A DNA stretch of 64,000 nucleotides from Pseudolabrys sp. (GCA_017849615.1 JAFIGS010000003.1:124001-188000); one strand, 5' to 3'; shown: positions 1 to 9,195, counted from the stretch's first letter. The notes: a model not told the origin generated them from the letters alone. Program-made: numbers and translations.

Positions 1-2
1 GG

Positions 3-149
3 CTTGTCTTCGGACCAATCGTCTTTGGCTTCGCCGAACAGGATTGGTCGCCATGGCCGCAGCGGGGAAACCTGCAGTGGATTTGGAACGTAGGCACAGC
101 TTCACGGCAGTGTTTGTGGTCCAGATTTGCCGGCACTGGCTCTCAGTAA
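3..149 (+). CDS. Possible C-terminal end of an unidentified protein, truncated by the window edge
   Basis: An open frame enters from the left edge and stops at TAA 147-149, giving about 48 residues rich in aromatic and hydrophobic residues (GPIVFGFAEQDW near its start, five Trp overall). A GC-rich hairpin follows at 208-231, as expected after a gene end. The composition would suit the tail of a membrane protein or glycosyltransferase-like protein, but no family can be named. The other frames here carry no better candidate, and neither minus-strand frame resembles the start of urease UreC. Low confidence, because the frame is short and lacks a start. Confidence 0.3.
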   Translation, partial: LVFGPIVFGFAEQDWSPWPQRGNLQWIWNVGTASRQCLWSRFAGTGSQ

Positions 150-207
150 CTGGGTACCGGATGGCGCGCTCACGCGTGTAGCCCGGAAGCGGATCCGAGA
201 GCTTGAG

Positions 208-231
208 ACGGGCGGACGACGGTCCGCCCGT
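208..231 (+). terminator. Hairpin, possible terminator after the left-edge gene
   Basis: The arm ACGGGCGGAC (208-217) pairs with GTCCGCCCGT (222-231) around a four-base loop. It is followed by a weak T-containing stretch. It lies 59 bases after the TAA at 147-149. Confidence 0.4.
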
Positions 232-250
232 TATGGCTTTTGGGGGTACC

Positions 251-351
251 GTCATTCCGGGGCGACGCGAAGCGTCGAACCCGGAATCCATAACCCCGGT
301 GCTGCGGAGTATGGATTCCGGGCCCATGCCTTTGGCATGTCCCGGAATGAC
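251..351. repeat. Nested-hairpin intergenic repeat, copy 1
   Basis: The outer arms GTCATTCCGGG (251-261) and CCCGGAATGAC (341-351) enclose inner arms CCCGGAATCCAT (280-291) and ATGGATTCCGGG (311-322). Each side also carries a mini-hairpin: GCGACGC/GCGTCG after the left outer arm and ATGCC/GGCAT before the right one. The element sits 11 bases past the ureB stop. Copies with the same architecture occur at 3255-3391 and, in altered sequence, at 29011-29153. Such palindromic elements are common between genes in Bradyrhizobium relatives. Confidence 0.75.
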
Positions 352-362
352 AGCGATAGTTT

Positions 363-668
363 TCACAACTTCCCCATCACATCGCCGCGGAAGCCGTAGA
401 TCGTGCGCTTGCCGGCGAGCGCAACGAGGTGGACCTCGCGCGTCTGGCCGGGCTCGAAGCGAACCGCAGTGCCTGCGGCGATATCGAGCCGCATGCCGCG
501 CGCTCGTCTGCGGTCGAACTTCAAGGCCGGATTGGTCTCGAAGAAATGGTAGTGCGACCCGACCTGGATCGGCCGGTCGCCGGAATTGGCGACGGTGAGC
601 GTCACCGTCTTGCGCCTGGCGTTGAGCTCGATCTCGCCGTCTTGGATGAACATCTCGCCGGGGATCAT
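363..668 (-). CDS. ureB: Urease subunit beta (UreB)
   Basis: UreB is the beta structural subunit of nickel urease, which hydrolyses urea to ammonia and carbamate in the cytoplasm. The 101-residue product begins MIPGEMF, carries the typical [15 protein letters not shown] segment around residues 30-45 and the [14 protein letters not shown] stretch at about 61-74, and ends near YGFRG. The length matches free-standing UreB. The ATG at 666-668 overlaps the TGA of the upstream nickel-permease gene (ATGA), so translation is probably coupled. ureC, which normally follows ureB, is not in the bases to the left: neither minus frame there shows its conserved N-terminus, and a palindromic repeat intervenes. 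The catalytic subunit must therefore be encoded elsewhere. Confidence 0.95.
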   Translation of the reverse strand: MIPGEMFIQDGEIELNARRKTVTLTVANSGDRPIQVGSHYHFFETNPALKFDRRRARGMRLDIAAGTAVRFEPGQTREVHLVALAGKRTIYGFRGDVMGKL

Positions 669-1261
669 CAGATGACTCCACCGATCAGACCAGCACCGAT
701 GAGGATGCACGCTGCGCCCGCCATGCGCACCAGCGACCGCATCGCGTTGCGCGCGGCGACGAGGGCAAAGCTCATGCCGGCCGCATGCAGCGCCGCCGTG
801 GCGATGGCAAAGCCCGCCATGTATTCGAAGCCGCCGATGGTTTCGCCGGCTTCGACGCCGTGAGCGTGGCCGTGGAACAGCGCGAAGGCGCCGATGATCG
901 CCGCGCCGACCGCGACCGGCAGATCGACCGCCAGCGCCACCAGCAGCCCGAGCGCCACGACCGAGGCGAGGATCGCCGGTTCGACGAAGGGCAGATCGAC
1001 ATGCGCCAAAGAACCTGACATGCCCATCGCTCCACCGACCAGCATCACGCCGACGAAAGCCGCCGGCCAGGCCCACAGAGCCTTGCCGCCCTTGAGCGCG
1101 GCCCACAGGCCGACCGCCACCATCACCGTGATGTGGTCAAGGCCCGACAAAGGATGCGCCAAGCCGGCAGCGAAGGATTCGGTCGCACCGTGGCCGACAT
1201 GGGCGAAGGCCGGCGCACTGCCGGCGGCGAGAAGGGCGGCGGTGAAGAGAAGACGCTTCAT
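668..1261 (-). CDS. HupE/UreJ-family nickel permease-like membrane protein
   Basis: This is a 197-residue inner-membrane protein with a cleavable-looking N-terminus (through APAFA, about residues 5-20) followed by the mature HVGHG start. Histidine-rich motifs HPLSGLDHI (about 36-44) and FHGHAHG in the middle, plus about six hydrophobic segments, define the HupE/UreJ family. Members of the family are thought to bring nickel to hydrogenases or ureases. Its position between ureA and ureB supports a urease nickel role, that is UreJ. The start at 1261 is chosen because AAGGA lies at a good distance upstream; an in-frame start at 1291 would overlap ureA. The stop overlaps the ureB start. Confidence 0.9.
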   Translation of the reverse strand: MKRLLFTAALLAAGSAPAFAHVGHGATESFAAGLAHPLSGLDHITVMVAVGLWAALKGGKALWAWPAAFVGVMLVGGAMGMSGSLAHVDLPFVEPAILASVVALGLLVALAVDLPVAVGAAIIGAFALFHGHAHGVEAGETIGGFEYMAGFAIATAALHAAGMSFALVAARNAMRSLVRMAGAACILIGAGLIGGVI

Positions 1262-1274
1262 TGTTTTAGTCCTT

Positions 1275-1577
1275 TCAACGAATCGGATCATGGACAGTGA
1301 CCAGCTTGGTGCCGTCCGGGAAGGTCGCTTCGACCTGGATGTCGTGGATCATTTCGGCAATACCGTCCATGCATTGCGCGCGGGTGATGACATGGGCGCC
1401 GTCGCGCATCAGCTCGGCCACCGTGCGGCCGTCGCGCGCGCCTTCCATGATGAAATCGGAAATCAGCGCAATCGCTTCCGGATGGTTTAGCTTGACGCCG
1501 CGCTCCAGCCGCTTGCGCGCCACCATCGCGGCGAGCGCGATGAACATCTTGTCTTTTTCCCGGGGCGTCAGATTCAT
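1275..1577 (-). CDS. ureA: Urease subunit gamma (UreA)
   Basis: UreA is the gamma structural subunit of urease. The 100-residue protein opens with [20 protein letters not shown], has the [22 protein letters not shown] block at about 29-50 and ends with [15 protein letters not shown], all characteristic of UreA. The length equals the family norm. A GAGGA ribosome site precedes the ATG. It follows ureD by 20 bases and precedes the permease gene by 13, consistent with one transcript from urtA to ureB. Confidence 0.97.
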   Translation of the reverse strand: MNLTPREKDKMFIALAAMVARKRLERGVKLNHPEAIALISDFIMEGARDGRTVAELMRDGAHVITRAQCMDGIAEMIHDIQVEATFPDGTKLVTVHDPIR

Positions 1578-1597
1578 CGTCGTCCTCGATCAGAATA

Positions 1598-2449
<852 letters not shown>

Positions 2450-2457
2450 TCTCCGAC

Positions 2458-2538
2458 GTCATACCCGCGAAGGCGGGGTATCCAACACTTGATATGCTCA
2501 GGCCGCCAAGGGCTAGGTCCCCGCCTCCGCGGGACGAC
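2458..2538. repeat. Palindromic intergenic element between urtE and ureD
   Basis: The outer arms begin GTCATACCCGCG and end CCGCGGGACGAC, with a mini-hairpin CCCGC/GCGGG at 2464-2477 and another CCCCGCC/CGCGGG near the right end. It is more degenerate than the copies at 251-351 and 3255-3391 but has the same placement and style. It fills the whole gap between the ureD start and the urtE stop. Confidence 0.55.
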
Positions 2539-2544
2539 ACTACA

Positions 2545-3240
2545 TCATATCGCCATCGCCCGATGCAGCGCGCCCTCGTCGAGGTTCGCCTTGTCGCTCT
2601 GGTACACGATCGCGCCACGATCCATGACGACAAGATGGTCTCCCAGTTCCTGGGCGAAATCGAGGTATTGCTCCACCAGAATGATCGCCATGTCGCCGAG
2701 CGAGCGCAAATAGGAGATAGCGCGGCCGATATCCTTGATGATCGAGGGCTGAATGCCCTCGGTCGGCTCGTCGAGCAGCAGGAGGCGCGGCCGCATCGTC
2801 AGCGCGCGGCCGATCGCCAGTTGCTGTTGCTGCCCGCCCGACAGGTCGCCGCCGCGGCGCCCGAGCATGCTTTTAAGCACCGGGAACAGTGTGAACACGT
2901 CGTCCGGCACCTTGCGCTCAGAGCGCTTCAGCGGCGCGAAGCCGGTCTCGAGATTTTCCTGGACGGTGAGCAACGGAAAGATTTCACGGCCCTGCGGCAC
3001 ATAGGCGATGCCGCCGCGCGCGCGCTCCACGGTCGAGAGTTTGGTGATGTCCTTGCCCTCGAACACGATGGCCCCGTTCTTCACCGGGCGCTGTCCGACC
3101 AGCGCGCGCAACAGGCTCGATTTGCCGACGCCGTTGCGGCCGAGCACGCAGGTCACCTTGCCGGGTTCGGCGGTTAGCGACACGCCACGCAGGGCCTGCG
3201 CCGCACCATAATAGAGGTCGATGTTGGAGACTTCGAGCAT
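2545..3240 (-). CDS. urtE: Urea ABC transporter ATP-binding protein UrtE
   Basis: UrtE is one of two ATPases energising high-affinity urea import (LivF class). The 231-residue protein has Walker A GRNGVGKSS at about 33-41, the LSGGQQQQLAIGRAL signature at about 132-146 and Walker B LLLLDEPTEGIQP right after it. The LDEPTEGIQPSII segment is typical of UrtE as opposed to LivF. The ATG at 3240 is preferred over one six codons upstream because a purine-rich GAGAGAGA stretch lies just before it. It is fifth in the urt order and is separated from urtD by a 176-base gap filled mostly by a nested palindrome. Confidence 0.95.
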   Translation of the reverse strand: MLEVSNIDLYYGAAQALRGVSLTAEPGKVTCVLGRNGVGKSSLLRALVGQRPVKNGAIVFEGKDITKLSTVERARGGIAYVPQGREIFPLLTVQENLETGFAPLKRSERKVPDDVFTLFPVLKSMLGRRGGDLSGGQQQQLAIGRALTMRPRLLLLDEPTEGIQPSIIKDIGRAISYLRSLGDMAIILVEQYLDFAQELGDHLVVMDRGAIVYQSDKANLDEGALHRAMAI

Positions 3241-3254
3241 GTTTCTCTCTCTCA

Positions 3255-3391
3255 TCATTCCGGGGCGCGGCCTTCAGGCCGCGAGCCCGGAATCCATATC
3301 CCCTGTGCTGCGGCGTATGGATTCCGGGTTCGCACCCATATCGCGTCGTAGACGCGCGTAAACGCGCTTATGGCGGTGCGCCCCGGAATGA
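3255..3391. repeat. Nested-hairpin intergenic repeat, copy 2
   Basis: The outer arms TCATTCCGGGGC and GCCCCGGAATGA enclose inner arms CCCGGAATCCATA and TATGGATTCCGGG, identical in kind to copy 1. The left mini-hairpin (CGCGGCC/GGCCGCG) differs in sequence from copy 1 but occupies the same slot. The right side is expanded with several short palindromes (GCGTC/GACGC, ACGCG/CGCGT). It lies inside the urtD-urtE gap of an otherwise tight operon. Confidence 0.75.
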
Positions 3392-3416
3392 CCTGTGAAA
3401 TTGCCATCGCCATCGC

Positions 3417-4187
3417 TTAGCGCCCCAAGTACACTTCCACGACCCGGTCGTTAGCCGAGACCTGATCGATCGAACCTTCCGCCAGTACCGAACCTTCGTG
3501 CAGGCAGGTCACCTTGACGCCGAGTTCGCGCACGAAGGCCATGTCGTGCTCGACGACGACGACGGACTTGGTCCTGTTGATCTCGCGCAGCAGTTCGGCC
3601 GTCTGCATGGTCTCGACGTCGGTCATGCCGGCGACCGGCTCATCGACCAACAGGAGCTTCGGATCCTGCGCCAGCAGCATGGCGATCTCGAGCCACTGCT
3701 TCTGGCCGTGCGACAGCGAGCCGGCGATGCGGTGGCGCAGATGCTTGAGGCGCACCGTTTCCAGCACTTCGTCGAGGCGCGTCTCCTGCTCGGGCGACGA
3801 CGACCAGAACAAGGTCGCCTTGACGCCGCGGTCGTTCTTGAGCGCAAGCTGCAGATTGTCCTCGACCGTGTGCATCTCGAACACGGTCGGCTTCTGGAAC
3901 TTGCGGCCGATACCAAGCGTGGCGATCTCGGTCTCGTCCAGAGTCGAGAGATCGTACTTGCCCTGCTCGAAGAACACGTCGCCGGTGTCGGGCCGCGTCT
4001 TGCCGGTGATCACGTCCATCATCGTAGTCTTGCCGGCGCCGTTCGGGCCGATGATGGCGCGCATTTCGCCCGGCTCGATGACGAAGGACAATTCGTTGAG
4101 CGCGCGGAAGCCGTCGAACGACACGCTGATGTCGTTGAGATAGAGCAGCGCGGAAGTGGTTTCGGAATTATAGGTGGCGTCGGTCAT
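3417..4187 (-). CDS. urtD: Urea ABC transporter ATP-binding protein UrtD
   Basis: UrtD is the LivG-class ATPase of the urea importer. The 256-residue protein carries Walker A GPNGAGKTT at about 47-55, a Q-loop region GRKFQKPTVFE at about 93-103, the signature LSHGQKQWLEIAMLL at about 158-172 and Walker B LLLVDEPVAGMTD. LSHGQKQWLEI and DEPVAGMTDXET are UrtD-like features that separate it from general branched-chain amino-acid ATPases. Its ATG lies 6 bases after the urtC stop, so the two are surely co-transcribed. Confidence 0.95.
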   Translation of the reverse strand: MTDATYNSETTSALLYLNDISVSFDGFRALNELSFVIEPGEMRAIIGPNGAGKTTMMDVITGKTRPDTGDVFFEQGKYDLSTLDETEIATLGIGRKFQKPTVFEMHTVEDNLQLALKNDRGVKATLFWSSSPEQETRLDEVLETVRLKHLRHRIAGSLSHGQKQWLEIAMLLAQDPKLLLVDEPVAGMTDVETMQTAELLREINRTKSVVVVEHDMAFVRELGVKVTCLHEGSVLAEGSIDQVSANDRVVEVYLGR

Positions 4188-4193
4188 GATGCC

Positions 4194-5381
4194 CTACTCC
4201 GCCGCGCCCGGCTGCGTCGACGGCGAACCGCGCGTCGGCAGCATGCCGTCCTCGGCCTCGGCCGAGCGTTTGGCCTCGCTCTTTTCCTTCACGCCGGCGC
4301 GCCAGTGCGCCCAGGCACCGACGATGCCGCGCGGCAGGAACAAGGTAGTGCCGATGAAAAGACCGCCGAGCACGAACAGCCAGTACGGCGCCAGGAGGCC
4401 GGTAGTGAAGAAGGTCTTGGTGTAGTTGACAACGAAGGCGCCCAGCACCGGGCCGATCAAGGTGCCGCGGCCGCCGACCGCGACCCAGATCACGGCTTCG
4501 ATCGAGTTGGCCGGCGCGAATTCGCTTGGGTTGATGATGCCGACTTGCGGCACATAGAGCGCACCGGCAACACCGGCCATGCAGGCCGACACCGTGAACA
4601 CGAACAGCTTGTAGCTCTCGACGCGGTAGCCCATGAAGCGCGTGCGTGCCTCGGCGTCGCGGATCGCCACCAGCACCTTGCCGAATTTCGAGGTGACGAT
4701 GGCGCGGCAGATCAGGAAGCAGAGGCCGAGCGCAAGGCAGGAGATGACGAGCAGCGCGTTGCGCGTCGTGTCGGCCTGGATGTTGAAGCCGAGTATGTCC
4801 TTGAAATCGGTCAGGCCGTTATTGCCGCCGAAACCAAAATTGTTGCGGAAGAAGCCGAGCAGCAGCGCGTAGGTCAGCGCCTGGGTGATGATCGACAGAT
4901 AGACACCGGTGACGCGAGAGCGGAACGCGAACCAGCCGAACACGAAAGCGAGCAGGCCCGGCACGAACAGCACCATGAACATGGCGTAGCCGAAGTTCTG
5001 GAAGCCGTACCAGAAGAACGGCAATTCCTTCCAGTTCAGGAACACCATGAAATCCGGCAGGATCGGATCGGCATAGACGCCGCGGGTGCCGATCTGACGC
5101 ATCAGATACATGCCCATGGCGTAGCCGCCGAGCGCGAAAAAGGCGCCGTGGCCGAGCGACAGGATGCCCACATAGCCCCAGATCAGATCGATGGAAAGCG
5201 CAAGCAAACCGTAGCAGATGTATTTGCCGAGCAGCGCGACCAGATAGGTCGACACGTGAAGGCTCGACGTCGCCGGCACCAGCAGGTTCAGCACCGGAAT
5301 GGCAATGGCGAAGGCGCCGAGCAGGACGAGGAACAGCGTCGAGCCGCGATCGAGCATGCGGATCAAAGGGTGGGAGGTCAT
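4194..5381 (-). CDS. urtC: Urea ABC transporter permease UrtC
   Basis: UrtC is the second transmembrane subunit (LivM class) of the urea importer. The 395-residue protein has about ten hydrophobic segments, the LSLGHGAFFALGGYAMGMYL motif near residue 75 and the EAR-loop region (AIRDAEARTRFMGY) near residue 240. The C-terminal 30 residues form a charged Lys/Glu-rich cytoplasmic tail. FGGNNGLTDF around 180-190 is characteristic of UrtC. It is preceded by a 93-base gap to urtB holding a perfect hairpin. Confidence 0.94.
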   Translation of the reverse strand: MTSHPLIRMLDRGSTLFLVLLGAFAIAIPVLNLLVPATSSLHVSTYLVALLGKYICYGLLALSIDLIWGYVGILSLGHGAFFALGGYAMGMYLMRQIGTRGVYADPILPDFMVFLNWKELPFFWYGFQNFGYAMFMVLFVPGLLAFVFGWFAFRSRVTGVYLSIITQALTYALLLGFFRNNFGFGGNNGLTDFKDILGFNIQADTTRNALLVISCLALGLCFLICRAIVTSKFGKVLVAIRDAEARTRFMGYRVESYKLFVFTVSACMAGVAGALYVPQVGIINPSEFAPANSIEAVIWVAVGGRGTLIGPVLGAFVVNYTKTFFTTGLLAPYWLFVLGGLFIGTTLFLPRGIVGAWAHWRAGVKEKSEAKRSAEAEDGMLPTRGSPSTQPGAAE

Positions 5382-5400
5382 GATGCTTCCCCTTTCTTCA

Positions 5401-5422
5401 CCTCCCCCGCTTGCGGGGGAGG
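5401..5422. repeat. Short perfect hairpin between urtB and urtC
   Basis: CCTCCCCC and GGGGGAGG flank GCTTGC, a compact palindrome in the 93-base gap. No T-tract follows on either strand, so it looks like a short repeated unit or an RNA-stabilising hairpin rather than a strong terminator. Confidence 0.5.
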
Positions 5423-5474
5423 TCGAAGAGAGCGAGCGGCGGGTCCGTCATCATCCTCATGCCTCGATCGCCAA

Positions 5475-7100
5475 TCATGCCTCAATCGCCCGGCCCTTGA
5501 GCGCGAACATGCCGCGCGGGCGCTTCTGGATGAACAGGATGATGAAGACCAGCACGGCGATCTTGCCGAGCACCGCACCGGCGAAGGGCTCGAGGAACTT
5601 GTTGGCGATGCCGAGCGTCAACGCACCGACGAGCGTGCCCCACAAATTGCCGACGCCGCCGAACACCACGACCATGAAACTGTCGATGATATAGCCCTGC
5701 CCCAGGTTCGGCGACACGTTGTCGATCTGCGACAGCGCGACGCCGGCGATCCCGGCGATGCCGGAACCGAGGCCGAAGGTCAACGCGTCGATCCGCGCGG
5801 TGCGGATGCCCACCGCGGCGGCCATCGAGCGGTTCTGCGTCACCGCGCGCATTTCGAGGCCCAGCCGCGTGAAGCGCAACATGCCCAGCAATGCGGCGAA
5901 GACGATGCCCGTGAAGACGATGATCCAGAGGCGGTTATAGGTGATGAGAATGCCGCCGAGGTCGAAGGCGCCCGACATCCAGGACGGATTGCCGACCTCC
6001 TTGTTGGTCGGCCCGAAGGCCGCACGCACCGCCTGTTGCAGCACCAGCGAGATGCCCCAGGTGGCAAGCAGCGTTTCCAGCGGCCGGCCGTAGAGGAAGC
6101 GGATGACCGAGCGCTCGATGGCGATGCCGACGGCGCCTGCGACGACAAAAGCAAGCGGCAACGCGATGGTCAGCGAATAGTCGAACAGGCCGGGATAGCG
6201 GGTGCGGATGACTTCCTGCACCACGAAGGTGGTGTAGGCGCCCAGCATTACCATTTCGCCATGCGCCATGTTGATGACGCCCATCACGCCGAAGGTGATG
6301 GCAAGGCCGATGGCGGCCAGAAGCAGCACCGAGCCGAGCGAGAGGCCGTACCAGAGATTCTGCACCGTGCCCCAGAGCGCGAGGTTGCGCTCGATGTTCG
6401 CCTTGGCTTCGGTAACGGCAGCGAGCACGTCGGGCGGCGCGTTGGCGGGAATCGTCTGCAGCAGCGCCATGGCATCCTGATCACCGCGATCACGCAGAAC
6501 CGCGATGGCCGCGACCTTGTCGGCGGCCGGCGCGTCCGCGGTGACGACGACAATGGCGGCCTTGGCCTGCATCAATGCCGCCTTGACGCGCGCGTTCTGC
6601 TCAGCGGCGAGCGCCTTCTCAAGCACCGGCATCGTTGCCGCGTCGCGCGATTTGAAGACCGATTGCGCCGCGTCGTAGCGCTTGTTCGGATCGGCCGCCA
6701 TCAAAGTCAGGCTGCCGAGCGCGGCGTCGAGCAGATTGCGCAGGCGGTTGTTGAGACGAACGTTAGACAAATCGGCCGGCGGAGTGCCGGCAAAAGGCTG
6801 GCCGGTCGCGGCATCGAGCAACTTGCCGTCCGCCGTCTTGATCAGAACCTTCTTCTCGACGGCGCTGAACTGGAGGCGCTGGTCCTTGAGCGCCTGCAAC
6901 AGCGGCGCGGCCAGATCGCTGCCGGAGCCCGACACCTGATCGAGCGCAGCGGCAGTGTCGCTGTAACTGTCGGTGGTGAGACCCGGCAAGGCGTCTTCAT
7001 ACGGCCCGGCCACGGCATTGGCGACAGCCGCAACGAACAGTACTGCGCTCGGCAATAGAATTCGTAGGAATATTCGAATGCGATCAAACAACCCGCGCAT
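5475..7100 (-). CDS. urtB: Urea ABC transporter permease UrtB
   Basis: UrtB is the first transmembrane subunit (LivH class) of the urea importer. UrtB proteins are distinguished from LivH by an extra N-terminal extracytoplasmic domain of roughly 200 residues, and this product (541 residues) has it: a signal-like hydrophobic start, then PYEDALPGL, a helical region with KVLIKTADGKLLDAATGQPF, before the permease core begins near residue 240. The core contains INMAHGEMVMLGAY and the EMRAVTQNRSMAAAVGI loop. The ATG at 7100 is preferred; an in-frame ATG at 7121 and a TTG at 7130 are alternatives. It is second in the urt operon, 89 bases after urtA. Confidence 0.93.
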   Translation of the reverse strand: MRGLFDRIRIFLRILLPSAVLFVAAVANAVAGPYEDALPGLTTDSYSDTAAALDQVSGSGSDLAAPLLQALKDQRLQFSAVEKKVLIKTADGKLLDAATGQPFAGTPPADLSNVRLNNRLRNLLDAALGSLTLMAADPNKRYDAAQSVFKSRDAATMPVLEKALAAEQNARVKAALMQAKAAIVVVTADAPAADKVAAIAVLRDRGDQDAMALLQTIPANAPPDVLAAVTEAKANIERNLALWGTVQNLWYGLSLGSVLLLAAIGLAITFGVMGVINMAHGEMVMLGAYTTFVVQEVIRTRYPGLFDYSLTIALPLAFVVAGAVGIAIERSVIRFLYGRPLETLLATWGISLVLQQAVRAAFGPTNKEVGNPSWMSGAFDLGGILITYNRLWIIVFTGIVFAALLGMLRFTRLGLEMRAVTQNRSMAAAVGIRTARIDALTFGLGSGIAGIAGVALSQIDNVSPNLGQGYIIDSFMVVVFGGVGNLWGTLVGALTLGIANKFLEPFAGAVLGKIAVLVFIILFIQKRPRGMFALKGRAIEA

Positions 7101-7189
7101 GTTGATCACGACCCCCGGCATGTCAGTCAAGAAGCGGGAGGCGGCAGCGAGGCCGCCTCCCCTTTGCTCTCGTCGTCAGGCGCGCCAGC

Positions 7190-8515
7190 TCACGAACCAG
7201 AGCCGCCGCACTTCTTGGTGACGGTGTTGTAGTTGCCGCACTTGAGGGTGACCCAGTCGGCGACAAGATCCTTCGAACCCGGGAGATAGGACGACCAGGC
7301 AGCGCCCGGCACGAGGTCCTTGGTCTGCCACACCACGTCGAACTGGCCGTCGGCCTTGATCTCGCCGATGAACACCGGCTTGGTGATGTGGTGGTTCGGA
7401 AGCATCTTCGAGATGCCGCCGGTCAGGTTCGGCGCTTCGGTGCCAGGGAGGACGTCGATGACCTTGTCCGGATCGATGGTGCCGGCCTTCTCAACCGCCT
7501 TGACCCACATGTGGAAGCCGATCACGTGCGCTTCCATCGGATCGTTGGTCACGCGCTTCGGATTCTTGGTGTAGGTCTGCCAGGCCTTGATGAACTCGGC
7601 GTTCTTCGCGTCCTTGATCGACTGGAAGTAGTTCCAGGCGGCCAGATGACCGACGAGCGGCTTGGTGTCGAGACCGGCGAGTTCTTCTTCGCCGACCGAG
7701 AACGCCACAACCGGAATGTCGGTCGCCTTGATGCCCTGGTTGCCCAGTTCCTTGTAGAACGGAACGTTGGCGTCGCCGTTAATGGTCGAGACCACCGCCG
7801 TCTTCTTGCCGGCCGAGCCGAACTTCTTGATATCGGCCACGATGGTCTGCCAGTCGGCGTGGCCGAACGGCGTGTAGTTGACCAGAATGTCCTCTTCCTT
7901 GACGCCCTTCGCCTTGAGATAGGCCTCGAGGATCTTGTTGGTGGTGCGCGGATAGACGTAGTCGGTACCCGCCAGCACCCAGCGTTTCACTTCGCCGCCG
8001 TCCTTCGACATCAGATAATCGACGGCCGGGATGGCCTGCTGGTTCGGCGCCGCACCGGTGTAGAACACGTTGCGCTCGGACTCTTCGCCTTCGTACTGCA
8101 CCGGGTAGAACAGGATCGAGTTCAGCTCCTTGAACACCGGCAGCACGGATTTGCGGGACACCGAGGTCCAGCAGCCGAACACCACGGACACCTTGTCCTT
8201 GGCGATCAGCTCGCGCGCCTTTTCGGCGAACAGCGGCCAGTTCGAGGCCGGGTCGACGACGACGGCTTCGAGCTTCTTGCCGAGCACGCCACCCTTCTTG
8301 TTCTGCTCGTCGATGAGGAACAGGATGGTGTCCTTCAGCGTGGTTTCGCTGATGGCCATCGTGCCCGAGAGCGAGTGCAGGACGCCGACCTTGATCGTGT
8401 CCTGAGCTTTCGCCGGCGAGAACGCTCCCGCGGCGGCCATTGCAACACCCGCAGCGGCGGCGAGCCACTTGCGGGCGGTCGGCCGCGATGCGGCCGAGTG
8501 CACTGATTTGTTCAT
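7190..8515 (-). CDS. urtA: Urea ABC transporter substrate-binding protein UrtA
   Basis: UrtA is the periplasmic urea receptor of the UrtABCDE importer. The 441-residue protein has a typical signal peptide (positive start, hydrophobic AAAAGVAMAAAGAF, cleavage near AKA-Q at about residue 37), then KVGVLHSLSGTMAISE and FGCWTSVSRKSVLPVFK, both diagnostic of UrtA. The length matches the family (about 420-440). As first gene it lies 54 bases from a predicted sigma-54 start point, suggesting nitrogen control through NtrC. The C-terminus ends with two Cys (CGNYNTVTKKCGG), possibly a disulfide. Confidence 0.96.
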   Translation of the reverse strand: MNKSVHSAASRPTARKWLAAAAGVAMAAAGAFSPAKAQDTIKVGVLHSLSGTMAISETTLKDTILFLIDEQNKKGGVLGKKLEAVVVDPASNWPLFAEKARELIAKDKVSVVFGCWTSVSRKSVLPVFKELNSILFYPVQYEGEESERNVFYTGAAPNQQAIPAVDYLMSKDGGEVKRWVLAGTDYVYPRTTNKILEAYLKAKGVKEEDILVNYTPFGHADWQTIVADIKKFGSAGKKTAVVSTINGDANVPFYKELGNQGIKATDIPVVAFSVGEEELAGLDTKPLVGHLAAWNYFQSIKDAKNAEFIKAWQTYTKNPKRVTNDPMEAHVIGFHMWVKAVEKAGTIDPDKVIDVLPGTEAPNLTGGISKMLPNHHITKPVFIGEIKADGQFDVVWQTKDLVPGAAWSSYLPGSKDLVADWVTLKCGNYNTVTKKCGGSGS

Positions 8516-8580
8516 TCTTTAAGATCCCCTGCGTTTGACGCGCGCGTCATCGCGACGACTCTTCGCGCCTCAGCAAGATC

Positions 8581-8596
8581 GCAAGGCTCATGCCAA
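8581..8596 (-). promoter_or_regulatory. Sigma-54 (RpoN) -24/-12 promoter for the urt-ure operon
   Basis: On the minus strand, TTGGCATG-AGCC-TTGC reads from 8596 to 8581. GG of the -24 element and GC of the -12 element are exactly the required distance apart (12 bases from G at 8593 to C at 8581). This predicts a start near 8569, about 54 bases before the urtA ATG. Sigma-54 control of urea uptake under nitrogen limitation is established in other proteobacteria. No convincing paired NtrC site was found by eye in the rest of the 441-base gap (8516-8956), which has no gene. Confidence 0.75.
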
Positions 8597-8877
8597 GCCG
8601 TCACAAACGGGCTAAGGCTCTGTCCGGCATGCCATAAATCGCGGCCCGCCGGGATTGCCTAGTTTTCCATCACCCGGGCCAGGCTATAAAATAGGCAACG
8701 ATGCCGATTTAAGCGCCGCGACCTTGCGGCCGCTGCCGAGCTGTGCGGCGACCGATGCCCTTGGGTGCAAATAGAGCAAAATTTTCGACACAAGTGGCGG
8801 CAGCTTTACGGCGAAGTTTGCCGCGAAAATGCTTCAAACATCCGGCGACGCGCCATCAAATGCTTATGACTAATCTG

Positions 8878-8892
8878 ACGTAACCATTACGT
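8878..8892. promoter_or_regulatory. Small perfect palindrome upstream of the pilin gene
   Basis: ACGTAA-CCA-TTACGT lies 64 bases before the flp start, in the gap shared with urtA. The size and symmetry would suit a dimeric regulator. Which of the two divergent genes it serves is unknown. Confidence 0.35.
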
Positions 8893-8956
8893 GTGCCTGT
8901 TCGAGAACTATCGCGCGCGCTAGAAAAATCGCGCCAATCAAAAACAGGGTCGCACA

Positions 8957-9118
8957 ATGAAAACTCTCAAGGCTTTTCTCGCCAATGAATCGGGCGCCAC
9001 CGCCATCGAATACGGCCTTATCGCCGCCGGCATTTCGGTCGCGATCATCGTGATGGTCAACACCATCGGCACCCAGCTGAACACGAGCTTCCAGAGCGTT
9101 TCGACGCAATTGAAGTAA
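8957..9118 (+). CDS. Flp family type IVb pilin
   Basis: This is a 53-residue pilin precursor. After the positively charged leader MKTLKAFLANESG comes the type IVb processing site: the cut falls after Gly13, with the conserved Glu-Tyr of TAIEYG at the +5/+6 position. A single hydrophobic helix follows (LIAAGISVAIIVMVNTIG), then a short polar tail. The size equals that of Flp/Fap pilins exported by Tad systems. No tad/cpa secretion genes are in the window, so this is a stand-alone pilin copy. An intrinsic terminator follows 25 bases after the stop. AGGGT precedes the start as a modest ribosome site. Confidence 0.93.
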   Translation: MKTLKAFLANESGATAIEYGLIAAGISVAIIVMVNTIGTQLNTSFQSVSTQLK

Positions 9119-9143
9119 ACCGGCGTTACCCTTCCATAATACG

Positions 9144-9174
9144 AAAGAAGCCGCCTTTTCCGGGCGGCTTCTTT
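9144..9174 (+). terminator. Intrinsic terminator after the pilin gene
   Basis: AAAGAAGCCGCC (9144-9155) pairs perfectly with GGCGGCTTCTTT (9163-9174) around a 7-base loop. The A/T-rich ends give it terminator character in both directions, so it may also stop the membrane-protein gene converging from the right. Confidence 0.85.
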
Positions 9175-9195
9175 GCGTTGCGAGGCATGCGATCG

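Noticed and set aside
1..362. Start of ureC to the left of ureB
   Set aside because: None of the minus-strand frames in 1-362 contains the conserved UreC N-terminus, and the region is filled by a palindromic repeat and a plus-strand open frame.
3498..7058. 1186-residue open frame on the plus strand across urtD-urtB
   Set aside because: It lies antisense to three clear transporter genes and its composition (Asp, Arg, His, Gln-rich) is what GC-biased codon use produces on the opposite strand.
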